The notes below the pieces were generated by a model that saw only the letters and a list, made by a program, of their open reading frames with translations, was not told the origin of the DNA and ran no database searches. From Myxococcus xanthus (GTDB lineage: Bacteria > Myxococcota > Myxococcia > Myxococcales > Myxococcaceae): 64,000 nt of DNA. The DNA lies in NCBI RefSeq assembly GCF_013116825.1, contig NZ_JABFNS010000021.1:1-64000 (forward strand). Direction: 5' to 3'. The position numbers and the translations under genes were made by a program. Below, piece by piece: positions 37,505 to 46,624 of this stretch. Position 1 is the stretch's first letter. Each line of letters begins with the position of its first letter.

Positions 37505-37732
37505 ATGAAGCTGCCCGGACTGTTCCGCAAAGAGCGCACCACCATCCAGGCTGCCGACGCGCAGGACCACGCAGAGCGGCTCCTCGCCGAGTCGCTGCGC
37601 ATGCTGGGCCAGGTCTGCGCCAAGGTCGCGGACGCCATCGAGGCGCAGCGGCTGTCCCGCCAGGGGTACACGCACAACACCTACCTGCGACGGACCGATG
37701 GCGACGAGGACGACACCGCCAAGAAGGCGTAG
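37505..37732 (+). CDS. Small basic/helical protein, function unknown
   Basis: 75 residues from ATG, directly preceded by GGGGGAG with unusually tight spacing; a GTG 39 bases upstream (MAREQCVTYALGE) is an alternative start. It opens MKLPGLFRKERTTIQ, then has a long amphipathic helix (HAERLLAESLRMLGQVCAKV) and an acidic/basic C-terminus (DGDEDDTAKKA). The gene ends 14 bases before the amidohydrolase, which suggests an operon. Confidence 0.5.
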   Translation: MKLPGLFRKERTTIQAADAQDHAERLLAESLRMLGQVCAKVADAIEAQRLSRQGYTHNTYLRRTDGDEDDTAKKA

Positions 37733-37746
37733 ACGGGTGGCTCGCC

Positions 37747-38694
37747 ATGGCCCCCGACTCCGACGCTGACGTGCCCGTCCCCTGCCTGGCCTCCGCGCCC
37801 ACGTGGCGGGACGCCGGCATCCGCATGCCCATGCCCGCCCTCCAGGACACGGAGGGTCCCCGCCTGCCCGAAGGGCTGCCTCCCGTGGTGGACGCACACG
37901 TCCACCTCTTCCCGGACCGGGTGTTTGACGCGGTGTGGCGCTGGTTCGACCAGTACGGCTGGCCCATCCGCTACAAGCTGCACACGCGGCAGGTCGTGTC
38001 CTTCCTCCTGTCGCGAGGTGTCCACCGGGTGGTGGCGCTGCATTACGCCCACCGGCCAGGCATGGCCCGCGCGCTCAACGCCTACGTGGCGGAGGTGGCC
38101 CGGGAAGAGCCGCGTGTGCTGGGGCTCGCCACCGTGCTCCCGGGCGAACCCGATGCCACGGCCGTGCTGGAAGAGGCGTTCGACGCGGGCCTGCGTGGGG
38201 TGAAGATTCACTGCCACGTTCAATGTTTCTCACCGGACGCGCCGCACCTCCACGAGGTGTATGCCGCGTGCGCGAGGGCGGGCCGCCCGCTCGTCATGCA
38301 CGCGGGGCGGGAGCCCTCCAGTCCCCACTACCATTGCGACACCTACGCGCTCTGCGCCGCGGAGCGGGTGGAGCGCGTGCTGAAGGACCACCCCACGCTG
38401 AAGCTGTGCGTGCCCCACCTGGGCGCGGACGAGTTCGACGCCTACGCGCGGCTGCTCGAGCGGCACGACAACCTCTGGCTGGACACCACCATGGCCCTGG
38501 CCGGGTACTTCCCCGTCCCCATCCCCCGCCGCGCGCTGGAGGTCCGGCCCGAGCGCATCCTCTACGGCACGGACTTCCCCAACATCCCCTACGCCTGGGA
38601 CCGCGAGCTGCGGACGATGCTGGGGATGAAGTGGGATGACGCGGTACTCGCGGGCCTCCTGGGGCAGAATGCACTCCAGCTGTACGGAGCGTGA
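37747..38694 (+). CDS. Amidohydrolase (amidohydrolase-2 family)
   Basis: 315 residues from the ATG of MAPDSDADVP. It is a TIM-barrel amidohydrolase of the ACMSD/2-pyrone-dicarboxylate hydrolase type: N-terminal VVDAHVHLFPD, a mid-barrel GVKIHCHVQCFSPD, VMHAGREPSS, CVPHLGADEFDAY and a final YGTDFPNIPYAW carrying the late Asp. One zinc is expected. The family includes decarboxylases and lactone or amide hydrolases, and the substrate here cannot be assigned. The preceding 75-residue gene is close enough to be co-transcribed. Confidence 0.85.
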   Translation: MAPDSDADVPVPCLASAPTWRDAGIRMPMPALQDTEGPRLPEGLPPVVDAHVHLFPDRVFDAVWRWFDQYGWPIRYKLHTRQVVSFLLSRGVHRVVALHYAHRPGMARALNAYVAEVAREEPRVLGLATVLPGEPDATAVLEEAFDAGLRGVKIHCHVQCFSPDAPHLHEVYAACARAGRPLVMHAGREPSSPHYHCDTYALCAAERVERVLKDHPTLKLCVPHLGADEFDAYARLLERHDNLWLDTTMALAGYFPVPIPRRALEVRPERILYGTDFPNIPYAWDRELRTMLGMKWDDAVLAGLLGQNALQLYGA

Positions 38695-38853
38695 GCCCCG
38701 TGGCCCCCCGGCCCCGGATGCAAGCCTCGTCCTCACGGGCCGTTCGCTGTTGAAAAGCATCGGGGCCCCTTCCGGAATGGAAGAGGAGTTCCCATCATCC
38801 TGCCCATAGAATTTCGCGGCGCCACACCCAGCCGCAGCTTCCGAGGCCCTGCC

Positions 38854-39231
38854 ATGTCCCACATCCTGGTCGTCGACGACGACGCGAGCCACCGCACGCT
38901 CATCTGCGATGCACTCGAGGAAATGGGCTATCCCACGGTTCAAGCGGCCAACGGTCGCGAGGCGCTGGACCTGCTGGAGGGAGACATGCCCTCCGCCGTG
39001 CTGCTCGACTTGCGGATGCCAGTCATGAGCGGCTGGGGATTGCTCGACGCGCTCAAGAAGATGCCCCGTGCGCGGGGGCTGCCCATCATCATCATCTCCG
39101 GCTACGGCTTCGAATGGGAGGCCGAGCTCGTGGGGGCCGCGGGCTACATCTCCAAGCCCGTGGACCTGGACAAGGTGCGGATGACGGTGCAGCAGATTGC
39201 CGGTCCGCCGGAGATGTCGCTCGTCCACTGA
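38854..39231 (+). CDS. Single-domain response regulator
   Basis: 125 residues consisting only of a receiver domain. The acidic pair is VVDDDAS, the phosphoacceptor Asp is in VLLDLRMPVMSGWG, the conserved Ser/Thr is in IIIISGYG and the Lys is in ISKPVDLDKV. With no output domain it probably passes phosphate or signals through protein contacts, as CheY or Spo0F do. No kinase is adjacent, which is common for orphan two-component proteins in myxobacteria. Confidence 0.92.
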   Translation: MSHILVVDDDASHRTLICDALEEMGYPTVQAANGREALDLLEGDMPSAVLLDLRMPVMSGWGLLDALKKMPRARGLPIIIISGYGFEWEAELVGAAGYISKPVDLDKVRMTVQQIAGPPEMSLVH

Positions 39232-39321
39232 GACGGCACCGTAGGAGCCGGCGGGCATCCCCCTGTTGACGGGTGGGGATTGTCCCCCGGTGCCGGGCTC
39301 GGGTGAGATGGAGGACATTCC

Positions 39322-40143
39322 ATGATGCCCTCTCCCACTGATGACCTGGCGGTCGACGCACGCGGACTGCAGAAGCGCTTTGGCGGCTTCAGCGCGCTCA
39401 ACGGCCTGGACCTGCAGATTCCCCGCGGCGCCTTCTACGCGTACCTGGGCCCCAACGGGGCCGGGAAGTCCACCAGCATCGCCTTGCTGACAGGGGTGTA
39501 CGGTCCGGACGCGGGCTCCATCCGCATGCTCGGGGTGGACGCGGTGGCCAGGCCCATGGAAGTGAAGCGCCGCGTCGGCGTGGTGCCGGAGGAGCTGAGC
39601 CTCTTCGAGCGGCTCACCGGCCGGCAGTACCTCACCTTCTGCGCGCGCATGTACGGGCTGGACGGCGACGAGGCCGCCGCGCGCGCCACCGAGCTGCTGG
39701 AGCTGACGGAGCTCACCTACAAGGCGGGCGCGTTGGTGGCGGAGTACTCCAAGGGCATGCGCCGGAGGCTCGCCATCGCCGCGGCGCTGATCCACGCGCC
39801 GGAGCTGGTGCTGCTGGACGAGCCCTTCGAGGGCATCGACGTGCTGGCCGCCGGCGTCATCCGCGAGCTCCTGCGTGAGCTGAGCCGCCGAGGCGTGACG
39901 CTGCTGCTCACCACGCACGTGCTGGAGATCGCCGAGCGGCTGGCCACGCACGCGGGCATCATCCGCGGCGGCCGGATGCTGGACCAGGGTCCGGTGGGCT
40001 CGCTGCTGTCGCGTTACGAGTGCCCGTCGCTGGAGGCGGTGTTCGAGAAGCTCATCTCCGTGCCGGCCTCGCGCAACGCGCGCCTGTCCTTCTACGGCGA
40101 GGCGCCCGCGTCCGTGACGCCGCTGCGCCAGGAGACCGCATGA
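39322..40143 (+). CDS. ABC transporter ATP-binding protein (exporter type)
   Basis: 273 residues. Walker A is GPNGAGKSTS, the Q-loop region is VGVVPEELSLFERLTGRQ (Glu instead of Gln at the loop), the signature is EYSKGMRRRLAIAAA, Walker B is LVLLDEPFEGID and the H-loop is LLTTHVLEIAER. The ABC-2-like class is indicated by the SKGMRRR signature. It overlaps the permease gene by four bases (ATGA), so the two form one exporter. The start is one of two consecutive ATGs after GGAGG. Confidence 0.93.
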   Translation: MMPSPTDDLAVDARGLQKRFGGFSALNGLDLQIPRGAFYAYLGPNGAGKSTSIALLTGVYGPDAGSIRMLGVDAVARPMEVKRRVGVVPEELSLFERLTGRQYLTFCARMYGLDGDEAAARATELLELTELTYKAGALVAEYSKGMRRRLAIAAALIHAPELVLLDEPFEGIDVLAAGVIRELLRELSRRGVTLLLTTHVLEIAERLATHAGIIRGGRMLDQGPVGSLLSRYECPSLEAVFEKLISVPASRNARLSFYGEAPASVTPLRQETA

Positions 40144-41795
40144 GCCGCCCCGCCGTGCCCGGCTTCTTCCGGCACCTGTGGCTGCTGTGGGGGCTGCGCT
40201 TCGACATCGGGTTGAATCAGGGCCCCGGACGCAGCCGGCTGCTCGCCGTGGCCGCCTTCGCCGCGTCGAGCGCGCCGGGCCTCTTCCTTGGCCTGACGTT
40301 CTTCGCGCTGATGCGGCTGCGGCCCATCGCGGAGAGCGACGTGTGGCCCTACTTCATCCTCAACCTGCTGTGCTTCGTCACCTTCTCGGTGTGGGTGACG
40401 TGGCCGCTGCTGTCCGCGGGCGTGGATGACCACTCCGAGCTGAGCCGCTACGCCGCCTTCCCCATCTCCCCCTTCCGGCTGCTCATCGCGTCGACGGTGG
40501 CCAGCCTCTTCGAGCCGCGCGCGCTCGTCTTCTACGCGCCGCTCACCGGGGCCGCGCTGGGCTTCGCGTCCGTCTACGAGCTGTACATGCCGTGGCTCGC
40601 GGTGGTCCTCTACGTCCTCTTCGCGCTCCTGTGCGCAGCCTGGAGCCGGGTGGCGCTGTACGCCGTCATCAACGTGCTGAGGGAGAAGCACAGCGCGGAA
40701 ATCATGGGCGGAGGACTGGCGCTCTTCCTCCTGGGCGCGTCGTTCATTCCGCCCATCGACACCTCGTGGCTGACGGCGGTGGGCGAGGCGGGCGTGGACG
40801 CGCTGGACATGTCCCTCATCATCAACGCGGCGGTGGCGCTGGGCCGCGTGCCCCCGGGGCTCTTCGGAGACGCGCTGGCGCAGCTCGCCTGGCACCGGCC
40901 CCGGGTGGCCATGCTCGAGGCGGCGGCGCTGCTCTTCTTCGCGGGCGTGGGCATGGCGGTGGCCTACGCGCTGCTGATGCGCTTCCACCGGCAGGCGGGC
41001 CGCGCGGGGGGCTCGCGCAAGGACTCGGGGGACAGCAACCCGTTCGCCACCACGCGGACGCGCTACACCACGCTGGTGACGCGCGAGGCCCTGGACCTGT
41101 GGCGCAACCCACGCGCGCGGCTGCTGGCGTCAGTGCCCTTCATCCTGGCCATCCTGCTGAAGCTGCTGTCCGGAAGGGACTTGTTCGTGTTCCTCCTGGG
41201 CGGCTCGGCGGATGCGTGGCTGATGGGGGGCCTGTGCATCTACGGCGCGGTGGTGATTGCGTCCACGTTCTCCCAGAACACCTTCGCGTACGACGGGCAG
41301 GGCTTCGCGGCCTTCCTGGCGGCGCCCCTGGACCTGGCGGACGTGCTGCGCGCGAAGAATCAAGTGCAGGGCGCGGCGGCGCTCGGGATGGCGGCGATGG
41401 TGGCGCTCTTCTACCGGGTGTACTTCGGCTTCGGCACCGGGCTGGACATGCTGTGCGCCATGGCGGCCGTGGGAGCCGTGGTGCCCATGCTGCTGGCCGC
41501 GGGCAACTTCCTGTCGCTGTACTTCCCGGTGAAGTTCCACGCGAGCCTCAAGCGGCGGGACAAGGTTCCGCTGACGGCCTCCATGCTGGGCATCCTCGCG
41601 GCCAGCGCGGGCTGCATGCCCTTTGGCTGGGCGCTCAAGCTGGCGGGCAAGGAGGGGCCCACGTGGCACACCGCGGCGATGATTCTCCTGGCCGCCGCGT
41701 TGAACGTGGCGCTGTATCGCGGGGTGCTTCCCCTGGCGCTGCGGCTGCTGGAGCGGCGGCGGGAAGTGGTGCTCCAGGCGGTGACGCGGGAGTAG
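40140..41795 (+). CDS. ABC transporter permease with about 12 membrane segments
   Basis: 551 residues beginning MSRPAVPGFFRHLW and coupled by ATGA to the ATPase gene. Hydrophobic helices are spread along the protein in two groups (about residues 30-240 and 360-530), separated by a soluble stretch with RGGSRKDSGDSNPFATTRTR. This resembles two ABC-2-type permease halves fused in one chain. The exported compound is unknown. No accessory or resistance gene is adjacent. Confidence 0.85.
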   Translation: MSRPAVPGFFRHLWLLWGLRFDIGLNQGPGRSRLLAVAAFAASSAPGLFLGLTFFALMRLRPIAESDVWPYFILNLLCFVTFSVWVTWPLLSAGVDDHSELSRYAAFPISPFRLLIASTVASLFEPRALVFYAPLTGAALGFASVYELYMPWLAVVLYVLFALLCAAWSRVALYAVINVLREKHSAEIMGGGLALFLLGASFIPPIDTSWLTAVGEAGVDALDMSLIINAAVALGRVPPGLFGDALAQLAWHRPRVAMLEAAALLFFAGVGMAVAYALLMRFHRQAGRAGGSRKDSGDSNPFATTRTRYTTLVTREALDLWRNPRARLLASVPFILAILLKLLSGRDLFVFLLGGSADAWLMGGLCIYGAVVIASTFSQNTFAYDGQGFAAFLAAPLDLADVLRAKNQVQGAAALGMAAMVALFYRVYFGFGTGLDMLCAMAAVGAVVPMLLAAGNFLSLYFPVKFHASLKRRDKVPLTASMLGILAASAGCMPFGWALKLAGKEGPTWHTAAMILLAAALNVALYRGVLPLALRLLERRREVVLQAVTRE

Positions 41796-41833
41796 CGCGC
41801 GCGGCCTTCCCGGGGGTGATAGACGGAGGGGCC

Positions 41834-42619
41834 ATGCCCATCGCCGAGCTGAATGGACAGGGAATCTACTTCGAGGACTCCGGCGGGAACGGCCGGCCCC
41901 TCATCCTGGGCCATGGTTTCCTCATGGACCACCGGATGTTCGACGCGCAGGTGGCGGCGCTGGCCCCCGAGTTCCGCGTCATCCGCTGGGATGCCCGCGG
42001 CTTCGGGCAGACACGCTGGGACGGCAAGCCCTTCACGCCGTGGGACTCGGCCGCGGACTGCGTGGCGCTGCTGGACCACCTGGGCGTCGAGCGGGCCGTC
42101 GTGGGCGGCATGTCCCAGGGAGGCTACAGCGCGCTGCGCGTGGCGCTGAAGCACCCCGAGCGCGTCCGGGCGCTGGTGCTGATGAGCACCCGGGGCACCA
42201 ACGACGACGCGCCCACCTGCGCCGCCTATCAGCAGTCCGCCGACATCTGGGAGACGCAGGGCCCCATCGACCCGCTGGTGCAGGGGCTGGCGCAGGCCAT
42301 CATCGGGGACACGCGCTACTTCGACGCCTGGCTGCCGCGCTGGCGGCAAATCCCCGGCGGACACTTCGCCAACGCCATCCGCTCGCTCATCGACCGGGAC
42401 GACATCTCCGGGCGGCTGACGGAGATTCGCTGCCCCGCCATCGTCTTCCACGGGCTGGAGGACCTCGGCATGCCTCCAGCCCACGGCGAGCACCTGCACC
42501 AGACGCTGCCCGGCAGCGTGCGCTTCGTCCCGGTTCCCGGCGCCGCGCACGCGGCGAACATGACGCACCCGGAAGCCGTCAATCCGGCGCTGCTGGAGTT
42601 CCTGCGCGCCCACGCCTGA
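41834..42619 (+). CDS. Alpha/beta-hydrolase
   Basis: 261 residues. The oxyanion region is LGHGFLMDHRMF, the nucleophile elbow is GGMSQGGYS (Ser), an acidic residue is expected after strand 6 (FHGLEDLGMPP) and the catalytic His is in PGAAHAANMTHPE. The fold is close to 3-oxoadipate enol-lactonase and fluoroperoxidase-like hydrolases, but activity cannot be fixed. The ATG has GGAGG 7 bases upstream. It lies 38 bases after the permease gene, possibly in the same transcript. Confidence 0.9.
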   Translation: MPIAELNGQGIYFEDSGGNGRPLILGHGFLMDHRMFDAQVAALAPEFRVIRWDARGFGQTRWDGKPFTPWDSAADCVALLDHLGVERAVVGGMSQGGYSALRVALKHPERVRALVLMSTRGTNDDAPTCAAYQQSADIWETQGPIDPLVQGLAQAIIGDTRYFDAWLPRWRQIPGGHFANAIRSLIDRDDISGRLTEIRCPAIVFHGLEDLGMPPAHGEHLHQTLPGSVRFVPVPGAAHAANMTHPEAVNPALLEFLRAHA

Positions 42620-42626
42620 CACGCGA

Positions 42627-42660
42627 AAGCCGCGGACGCCTCCCAGCGCGCCCGCGGCTT
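42627..42660. terminator. Hairpin between convergent genes
   Basis: AAGCCGCGG (42627-42635) pairs with CCGCGGCTT (42652-42660), placed between the hydrolase stop and the stop of the leftward VWA gene. It is likely to end transcription from both sides. Confidence 0.7.
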
Positions 42661-42683
42661 CCTGTCCCCCGCTTCGCTGACGC

Positions 42684-43940
42684 TCAGTAGGCGATGTTGT
42701 AGCGGGCGGCCTGCGCCTTCACGCCCTTCATCACGTTGGCGTCGAAGGCGTCCTCCTTCTCGGGCGCGTTCTTCGTCAGCCACGCCTCACGCTCCGCGGC
42801 CAGCGTCTCCGCCTTCTTCTCCAGCGCCTTCTTCTCCTCGGAGAGCGCCTTCACCTTCGCGACCTGCGCCTCCTTGGACATGCCCTTGAGTTCGGCGGGG
42901 AGCTCGTCCGCTTTCACGCCATCCAGCGCGGACGGCGCCTCCACCAGGTCCACCGCGCCGCCCACCGCCTTGGGCGCGCTGCTCGCGGGGGCTCCCGCGG
43001 CCCCACCGCCGCGCGTCTTCTTCATGTAGCTGATGCGCTCGGCCGCGGCCTCCGGCGCCAGCGCCCCCATGGAAGCGGCGCGCGCCATGTTCTCCGCCTG
43101 GACCTCCCTGCGGCCCGTGTAGAGCGTCTTGGTGGCCAGCTCCGCGTTCACCTTCGCCAGCTCCGCGTCATACGGCGTGGCGACGGCGACCATGCCACCG
43201 CCCTGGTCAATGGTGTCGAAGGTGCCGTCCGTCAGCTTCGCCACGAACCGCCACGACACCTCCGTCTCGGCGTCCCCGCCGCACCGCACGGTGTTCACGA
43301 CGATGTGCTTCTCCCGGGCCTTCTTCGCCCAGTGCTTGAAATCCCAGTCGTCGTTGCGCTGCGCCGGGGGCGCGTCCCCCACCAGGAAGATGGCCTTCAT
43401 CACCTCCCGGTTCTTGCTCCAGGACAGCTTGGACACGGCCTCGCCCAGCCCGCGCCCCACGTGCTCGGGCGTATCCCCGCCGCCCCCCGCCTCGAACTTG
43501 CGCAGGTTGGCGAACACCGTGTCCAGGTCGTCGCTCAGGTCGAAGCGCTTCGTGACGTAGTCGTCGCCCACGTCGCGGTACGCCACCAGCCCCACCTTCA
43601 GGTGCGGCGTCGGACGGCCCTGCGCGATGCGCGAGGCGATGGAGTAGATCTTCCGCTTCGCCCCCTCCAGCAGCCCGCTCATCGAGCCCGTCGTATCCAG
43701 CACGAACACCACTTCAATCTCCGGCCGGGCGGCGGGCACCTGCTGCTGGGACGCCGCCGGCTGCGCGGGCTGCTGGTTCGGAGCGGGCTTCGCCTGAGCG
43801 GCCGGCGTCGCCGTCCTGGCGGGCGCGGGCTTCTCCACGGGCTTGAGAGTCGGGCTCTCCTCGGCCAGGGACAGGGCAGCGGACAGAGCGGTGACGAGCG
43901 CGGCCGACAGCGCGGCGCGCGACAGGGACTTGCGGTCCAT
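42684..43940 (-). CDS. Exported von Willebrand factor A domain protein
   Basis: 418 residues from the ATG with GGAG 6 bases upstream; an ATG four codons earlier is less well placed. A signal peptide (LSRAALSAALVTALSAALSL) is followed by an Ala/Pro/Gln-rich linker to about residue 70. The VWA domain begins EIEVVFVLDTTGSMSG with an intact DxSxS-like MIDAS metal site, has AYRDVGDDYVTKRF and ends near 270. The C-terminal third has an Ala/Gly-rich stretch and a long charged coiled-coil (KVKALSEEKKALEKKAETLA). It probably binds a partner at the envelope. Confidence 0.85.
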   Translation of the reverse strand: MDRKSLSRAALSAALVTALSAALSLAEESPTLKPVEKPAPARTATPAAQAKPAPNQQPAQPAASQQQVPAARPEIEVVFVLDTTGSMSGLLEGAKRKIYSIASRIAQGRPTPHLKVGLVAYRDVGDDYVTKRFDLSDDLDTVFANLRKFEAGGGGDTPEHVGRGLGEAVSKLSWSKNREVMKAIFLVGDAPPAQRNDDWDFKHWAKKAREKHIVVNTVRCGGDAETEVSWRFVAKLTDGTFDTIDQGGGMVAVATPYDAELAKVNAELATKTLYTGRREVQAENMARAASMGALAPEAAAERISYMKKTRGGGAAGAPASSAPKAVGGAVDLVEAPSALDGVKADELPAELKGMSKEAQVAKVKALSEEKKALEKKAETLAAEREAWLTKNAPEKEDAFDANVMKGVKAQAARYNIAY

Positions 43941-44074
43941 GGCGTTCTCCAAGGGGAAGGACGACGGCGAGGTTCGAAACGAATGACTTCGCCCCCGGGT
44001 CTACGCCCCCGGTCGATTTCTCACGCGCGCCGCCGGTTGCACCCGCCCGGCCCTGGCGTTAGGGCTCCCTCCCC

Positions 44075-44974
44075 GTGCGCGTCTTCCATTCGGACAGCTA
44101 CGAAGTCCCGTTGCCTCCCGGCCACCGCTTCCCCATGGAGAAGTACCGGCTGCTGCGCGAGGCGCTCCTGGAGCGGGGCGTGCTCTCCCCGGAATCCCTC
44201 ACCGAATCCACGCCCTGCCCACGCCAGGACCTCGCGCGCGTCCACACGCCCCGCTACCTCGACGCGCTGTCCCAGGGCACCCTCACCGACGCCGAGCAAC
44301 GGCGCCTCGGCTTCCCCTGGTCCCCCGCGCTGGTGCGGCGCTTCTCCGCCGCGGTGGCGGGCACCCTCGACGCCGCCCGCGCGGCGCTCCAGGACGGCAT
44401 CGGCGGCAACCTCTCCGGCGGCACGCACCACGGCTTTCCGGACCACGGCGAGGGCTTCTGCGTCTTCAATGACATCGCGGTGGCCATCCGCGCGCTCCAG
44501 GCCTCGCGCGACATCCGCCGGGCCGTGGTGGTGGACCTGGACGTCCACCAGGGCAACGGCACCGCCGCCGTCTTCACCGGCGACGACTCCGTCTTCACCT
44601 TCTCCATGCACGGAGAGAACAACTTCCCCTTCCGCAAGCAGCCCTCCCACCTCGACGTGGGCCTGCCGGACGGAACGGGAGACGCGGCATACCTGGACGC
44701 GCTCGCCCTGCACCTGCCCGAGGTGCTCGACAGCGCGGGCGCCTGCATCCTCTTCTTCCAGGCGGGCGTGGACCCGCTCACGGAAGACGCGCTGGGACGG
44801 CTGTCCCTCACTCACGCCGGACTGAGAGCGCGCGACAGGCTGGTGCTGGAGGCGGCACGCCAGCGAGGCCTCCCCGCGGTGCTCACCCTGGGCGGCGGCT
44901 ACGCGAAGCCCCTGTCCGCCACGATTGATGCGCACGTGGGCACCTATGAAGTGGCCCGTGCGCTGTTCCGCTGA
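44075..44974 (+). CDS. Histone deacetylase-superfamily amidohydrolase
   Basis: 299 residues from GTG. It is a class IV/bacterial acetyl-amine hydrolase type with the zinc-site residues: GGTHHGFPDHGEGFCVFND (tandem His), VVVDLDVHQGNGTA (Asp and His ligands) and FFQAGVDPLTEDALGRLSLT (second Asp ligand). LGGGYAKP carries the glycine-rich turn, although the catalytic Tyr position is not certain. Such enzymes remove acetyl groups from lysines or small amines such as acetylpolyamines or acetoin-pathway substrates. It is monocistronic as far as visible. Confidence 0.88.
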   Translation: MRVFHSDSYEVPLPPGHRFPMEKYRLLREALLERGVLSPESLTESTPCPRQDLARVHTPRYLDALSQGTLTDAEQRRLGFPWSPALVRRFSAAVAGTLDAARAALQDGIGGNLSGGTHHGFPDHGEGFCVFNDIAVAIRALQASRDIRRAVVVDLDVHQGNGTAAVFTGDDSVFTFSMHGENNFPFRKQPSHLDVGLPDGTGDAAYLDALALHLPEVLDSAGACILFFQAGVDPLTEDALGRLSLTHAGLRARDRLVLEAARQRGLPAVLTLGGGYAKPLSATIDAHVGTYEVARALFR

Positions 44975-45049
44975 GCCCGCCTGCTCTGGAGCGGCTTGCC
45001 CGGGTGCCACGGTGGACGGATGCTGGCACGCACCAGGAGATTCAAGAAC

Positions 45050-45766
45050 ATGACCCCATCCCTCCGCCGCTCCCTCATCGGGGGCCTGTTCCTCGTCAGC
45101 AGCGCGCTCACATTGTCCTGCGGCAGCGACGGGCCCTTCTTCCGCATCGCCTTCGACCTCCCCGACACCCTCACCGCCATTCCCGGTGAGAGCCTTCCGG
45201 TGGACATCACCGTGCGGCGCGAGGGCGACGACCAGAGCGCGTTCCGCATCAACCTCCAGAATGCGCCCGAGGGCGTGACGCTCACGCCGGAAATCGTCCT
45301 GCCCGAAGGCGAGCCCAGCGTCACCGCGACGGCCACCTACTCGGTGGCGCAGGACACGCAGGCCCGCGGCATGATGCGCACCCTGCTGATGGCCACCAAC
45401 GCCACGGAGACGTTCGCGGCCAGCGCCAACATCTTCCTCGTCATCCTTCCGCCGCCCGTGGCCCAGCCGGACTTCTCCGTCACCATCGAGCCGCGCCAGT
45501 TGGACCTGTTCGCCGGTCAGAACGAGAAGGTGCGCATCACCGTGACGCGGGCGGAGGGCTTCACCGGCCCCGTCACCGTCGCCCTGGAGTCGCCCACCCG
45601 CCGCATCAGCATGCCCACGGTCACCATCCCCGCGGACCAGACCTTCGTGGAGCCCTCCATCAACACCGACCGCGGCATGACCCGCGTGCCCGTCGCCGCC
45701 TCCATCACCGCCACCAGCGAGGACGGACGGCAGGCCAGCACGGGCACCACCATCAACGTGCGCTAG
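45050..45766 (+). CDS. Probable lipoprotein with repeated beta-sandwich domains
   Basis: 238 residues starting at MTPSLRRSLIGG, chosen because GGAG lies about 10 bases upstream; longer readings start before the signal. The signal ends SSALTLSC, a loose lipobox. Two similar beta-rich halves follow: FRIAFDLPDTLTAIPGESLP with EGVTLTPEIVLPEGEPSVTA, and FSVTIEPRQLDLFAGQNEKV with GPVTVALESP. They look like two Ig-like domains in tandem. Probably it is an outer-membrane or surface-exposed structural protein. No enzymatic motif is seen. Confidence 0.75.
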   Translation: MTPSLRRSLIGGLFLVSSALTLSCGSDGPFFRIAFDLPDTLTAIPGESLPVDITVRREGDDQSAFRINLQNAPEGVTLTPEIVLPEGEPSVTATATYSVAQDTQARGMMRTLLMATNATETFAASANIFLVILPPPVAQPDFSVTIEPRQLDLFAGQNEKVRITVTRAEGFTGPVTVALESPTRRISMPTVTIPADQTFVEPSINTDRGMTRVPVAASITATSEDGRQASTGTTINVR

Positions 45767-45994
45767 CACCGCCACGCGAGGCGCACGCCGCGGCCCTCCA
45801 GCGCGGCCCTCGGCCCCGGGGCACCCCCACTGGCATCAGGGGAGCTTCGTCCCGGAGCCGCCTCATGCCCGAATCAAATCGAGAGCCCACTCCTGTGAAC
45901 CTGAAATCCCCCGTCAGGCGGACGACGGGGCCCCGTCCAGCGCCGGGGCCTGCACGCACGACAGCGGTGCACGAAGGGGCCAGGGAGGGATACC

Positions 45995-46384
45995 TTGAAG
46001 ACAGCCATGAGCATTTCACCCACCCGCCGGCAGGCCGCGCTGGACGCCCTCAAGCTGGACGACGAGTCCCTCCTGAAGGCGTGTGAGGTGGACTATTTCA
46101 TCGCCTCGGGCCCCGGGGGCCAGCACCGCAACACCACCGCCAGCGGCGTGCGCCTCACACACGCCCCCACCGAGCTGTCCGTCAGCGCCACCGAGCGCCG
46201 CAGCCAGGTGCAGAACAAAGGCGTGGCGCTGGAGCGCCTGCGCGAGGGACTCAAGGTCCTCACCTTCGTGCCCAAGGTGCGGCGGGCCACCAAGCCCACC
46301 GCCGGCTCCAAGCGGCGGCGCCTGGAAGGCAAGAAGCGCACCTCCGAAAAGAAGGCGCTGAGAAACAGCAAGTCTGGCTGGTAA
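45995..46384 (+). CDS. Stand-alone GGQ (class I release factor-like) peptidyl-tRNA hydrolase
   Basis: 129 residues from a TTG with GGGAGGG 6 bases upstream; an ATG four codons later is possible. The core is the RF-1 family domain with the catalytic loop [20 protein letters not shown]. There is no codon-recognition domain, and the C-terminus is a lysine/arginine-rich tail ([20 protein letters not shown]). This is the plan of ArfB (YaeJ), which enters the empty mRNA channel of stalled ribosomes and hydrolyses peptidyl-tRNA. Function as a ribosome-rescue factor is inferred from that resemblance. ArfB usually has GSGGQ, whereas this has GPGGQ, as do several uncharacterised homologues. Confidence 0.85.
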   Translation: MKTAMSISPTRRQAALDALKLDDESLLKACEVDYFIASGPGGQHRNTTASGVRLTHAPTELSVSATERRSQVQNKGVALERLREGLKVLTFVPKVRRATKPTAGSKRRRLEGKKRTSEKKALRNSKSGW

Positions 46385-46543
46385 CCCAGGGTCCATTCGG
46401 ACTCCAGTGCCCCTGTCACTGGACAGTCAGAGTGCGCCTAAAGTTTGCGGGCTCGCAGACGTTGCGAGGTCATCTGCTGCTCGCAGGGACCTCCTCCTGG
46501 GAATTTGCCATGGAGTGTCGGGGACTTGGCTCACCAGACGGGG

Positions 46544-46559
46544 AGGCACGAGGTGTGCA
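46544..46559 (+). promoter_or_regulatory. Candidate sigma54 (-24/-12) promoter of the minor pilin operon
   Basis: AGGCACGAGGTGTGCA matches the sigma54 consensus TGGCACG-R-NNN-TTGCW at all conserved positions except the first T (A here) and the first T of TTGC (G here). The invariant GG and GC are 10 bases apart. Transcription would begin near 46571, about 55 bases before the first ATG. M. xanthus pilA is known to use sigma54 with PilR, so the same control is plausible. Confidence 0.6.
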
Positions 46560-46624
46560 AAGACACCCGCGTGTCTCCATTGCCCCAGCCCCCAGGGGTC
46601 ATTGTGCCCGCAGGACATCCCCCC

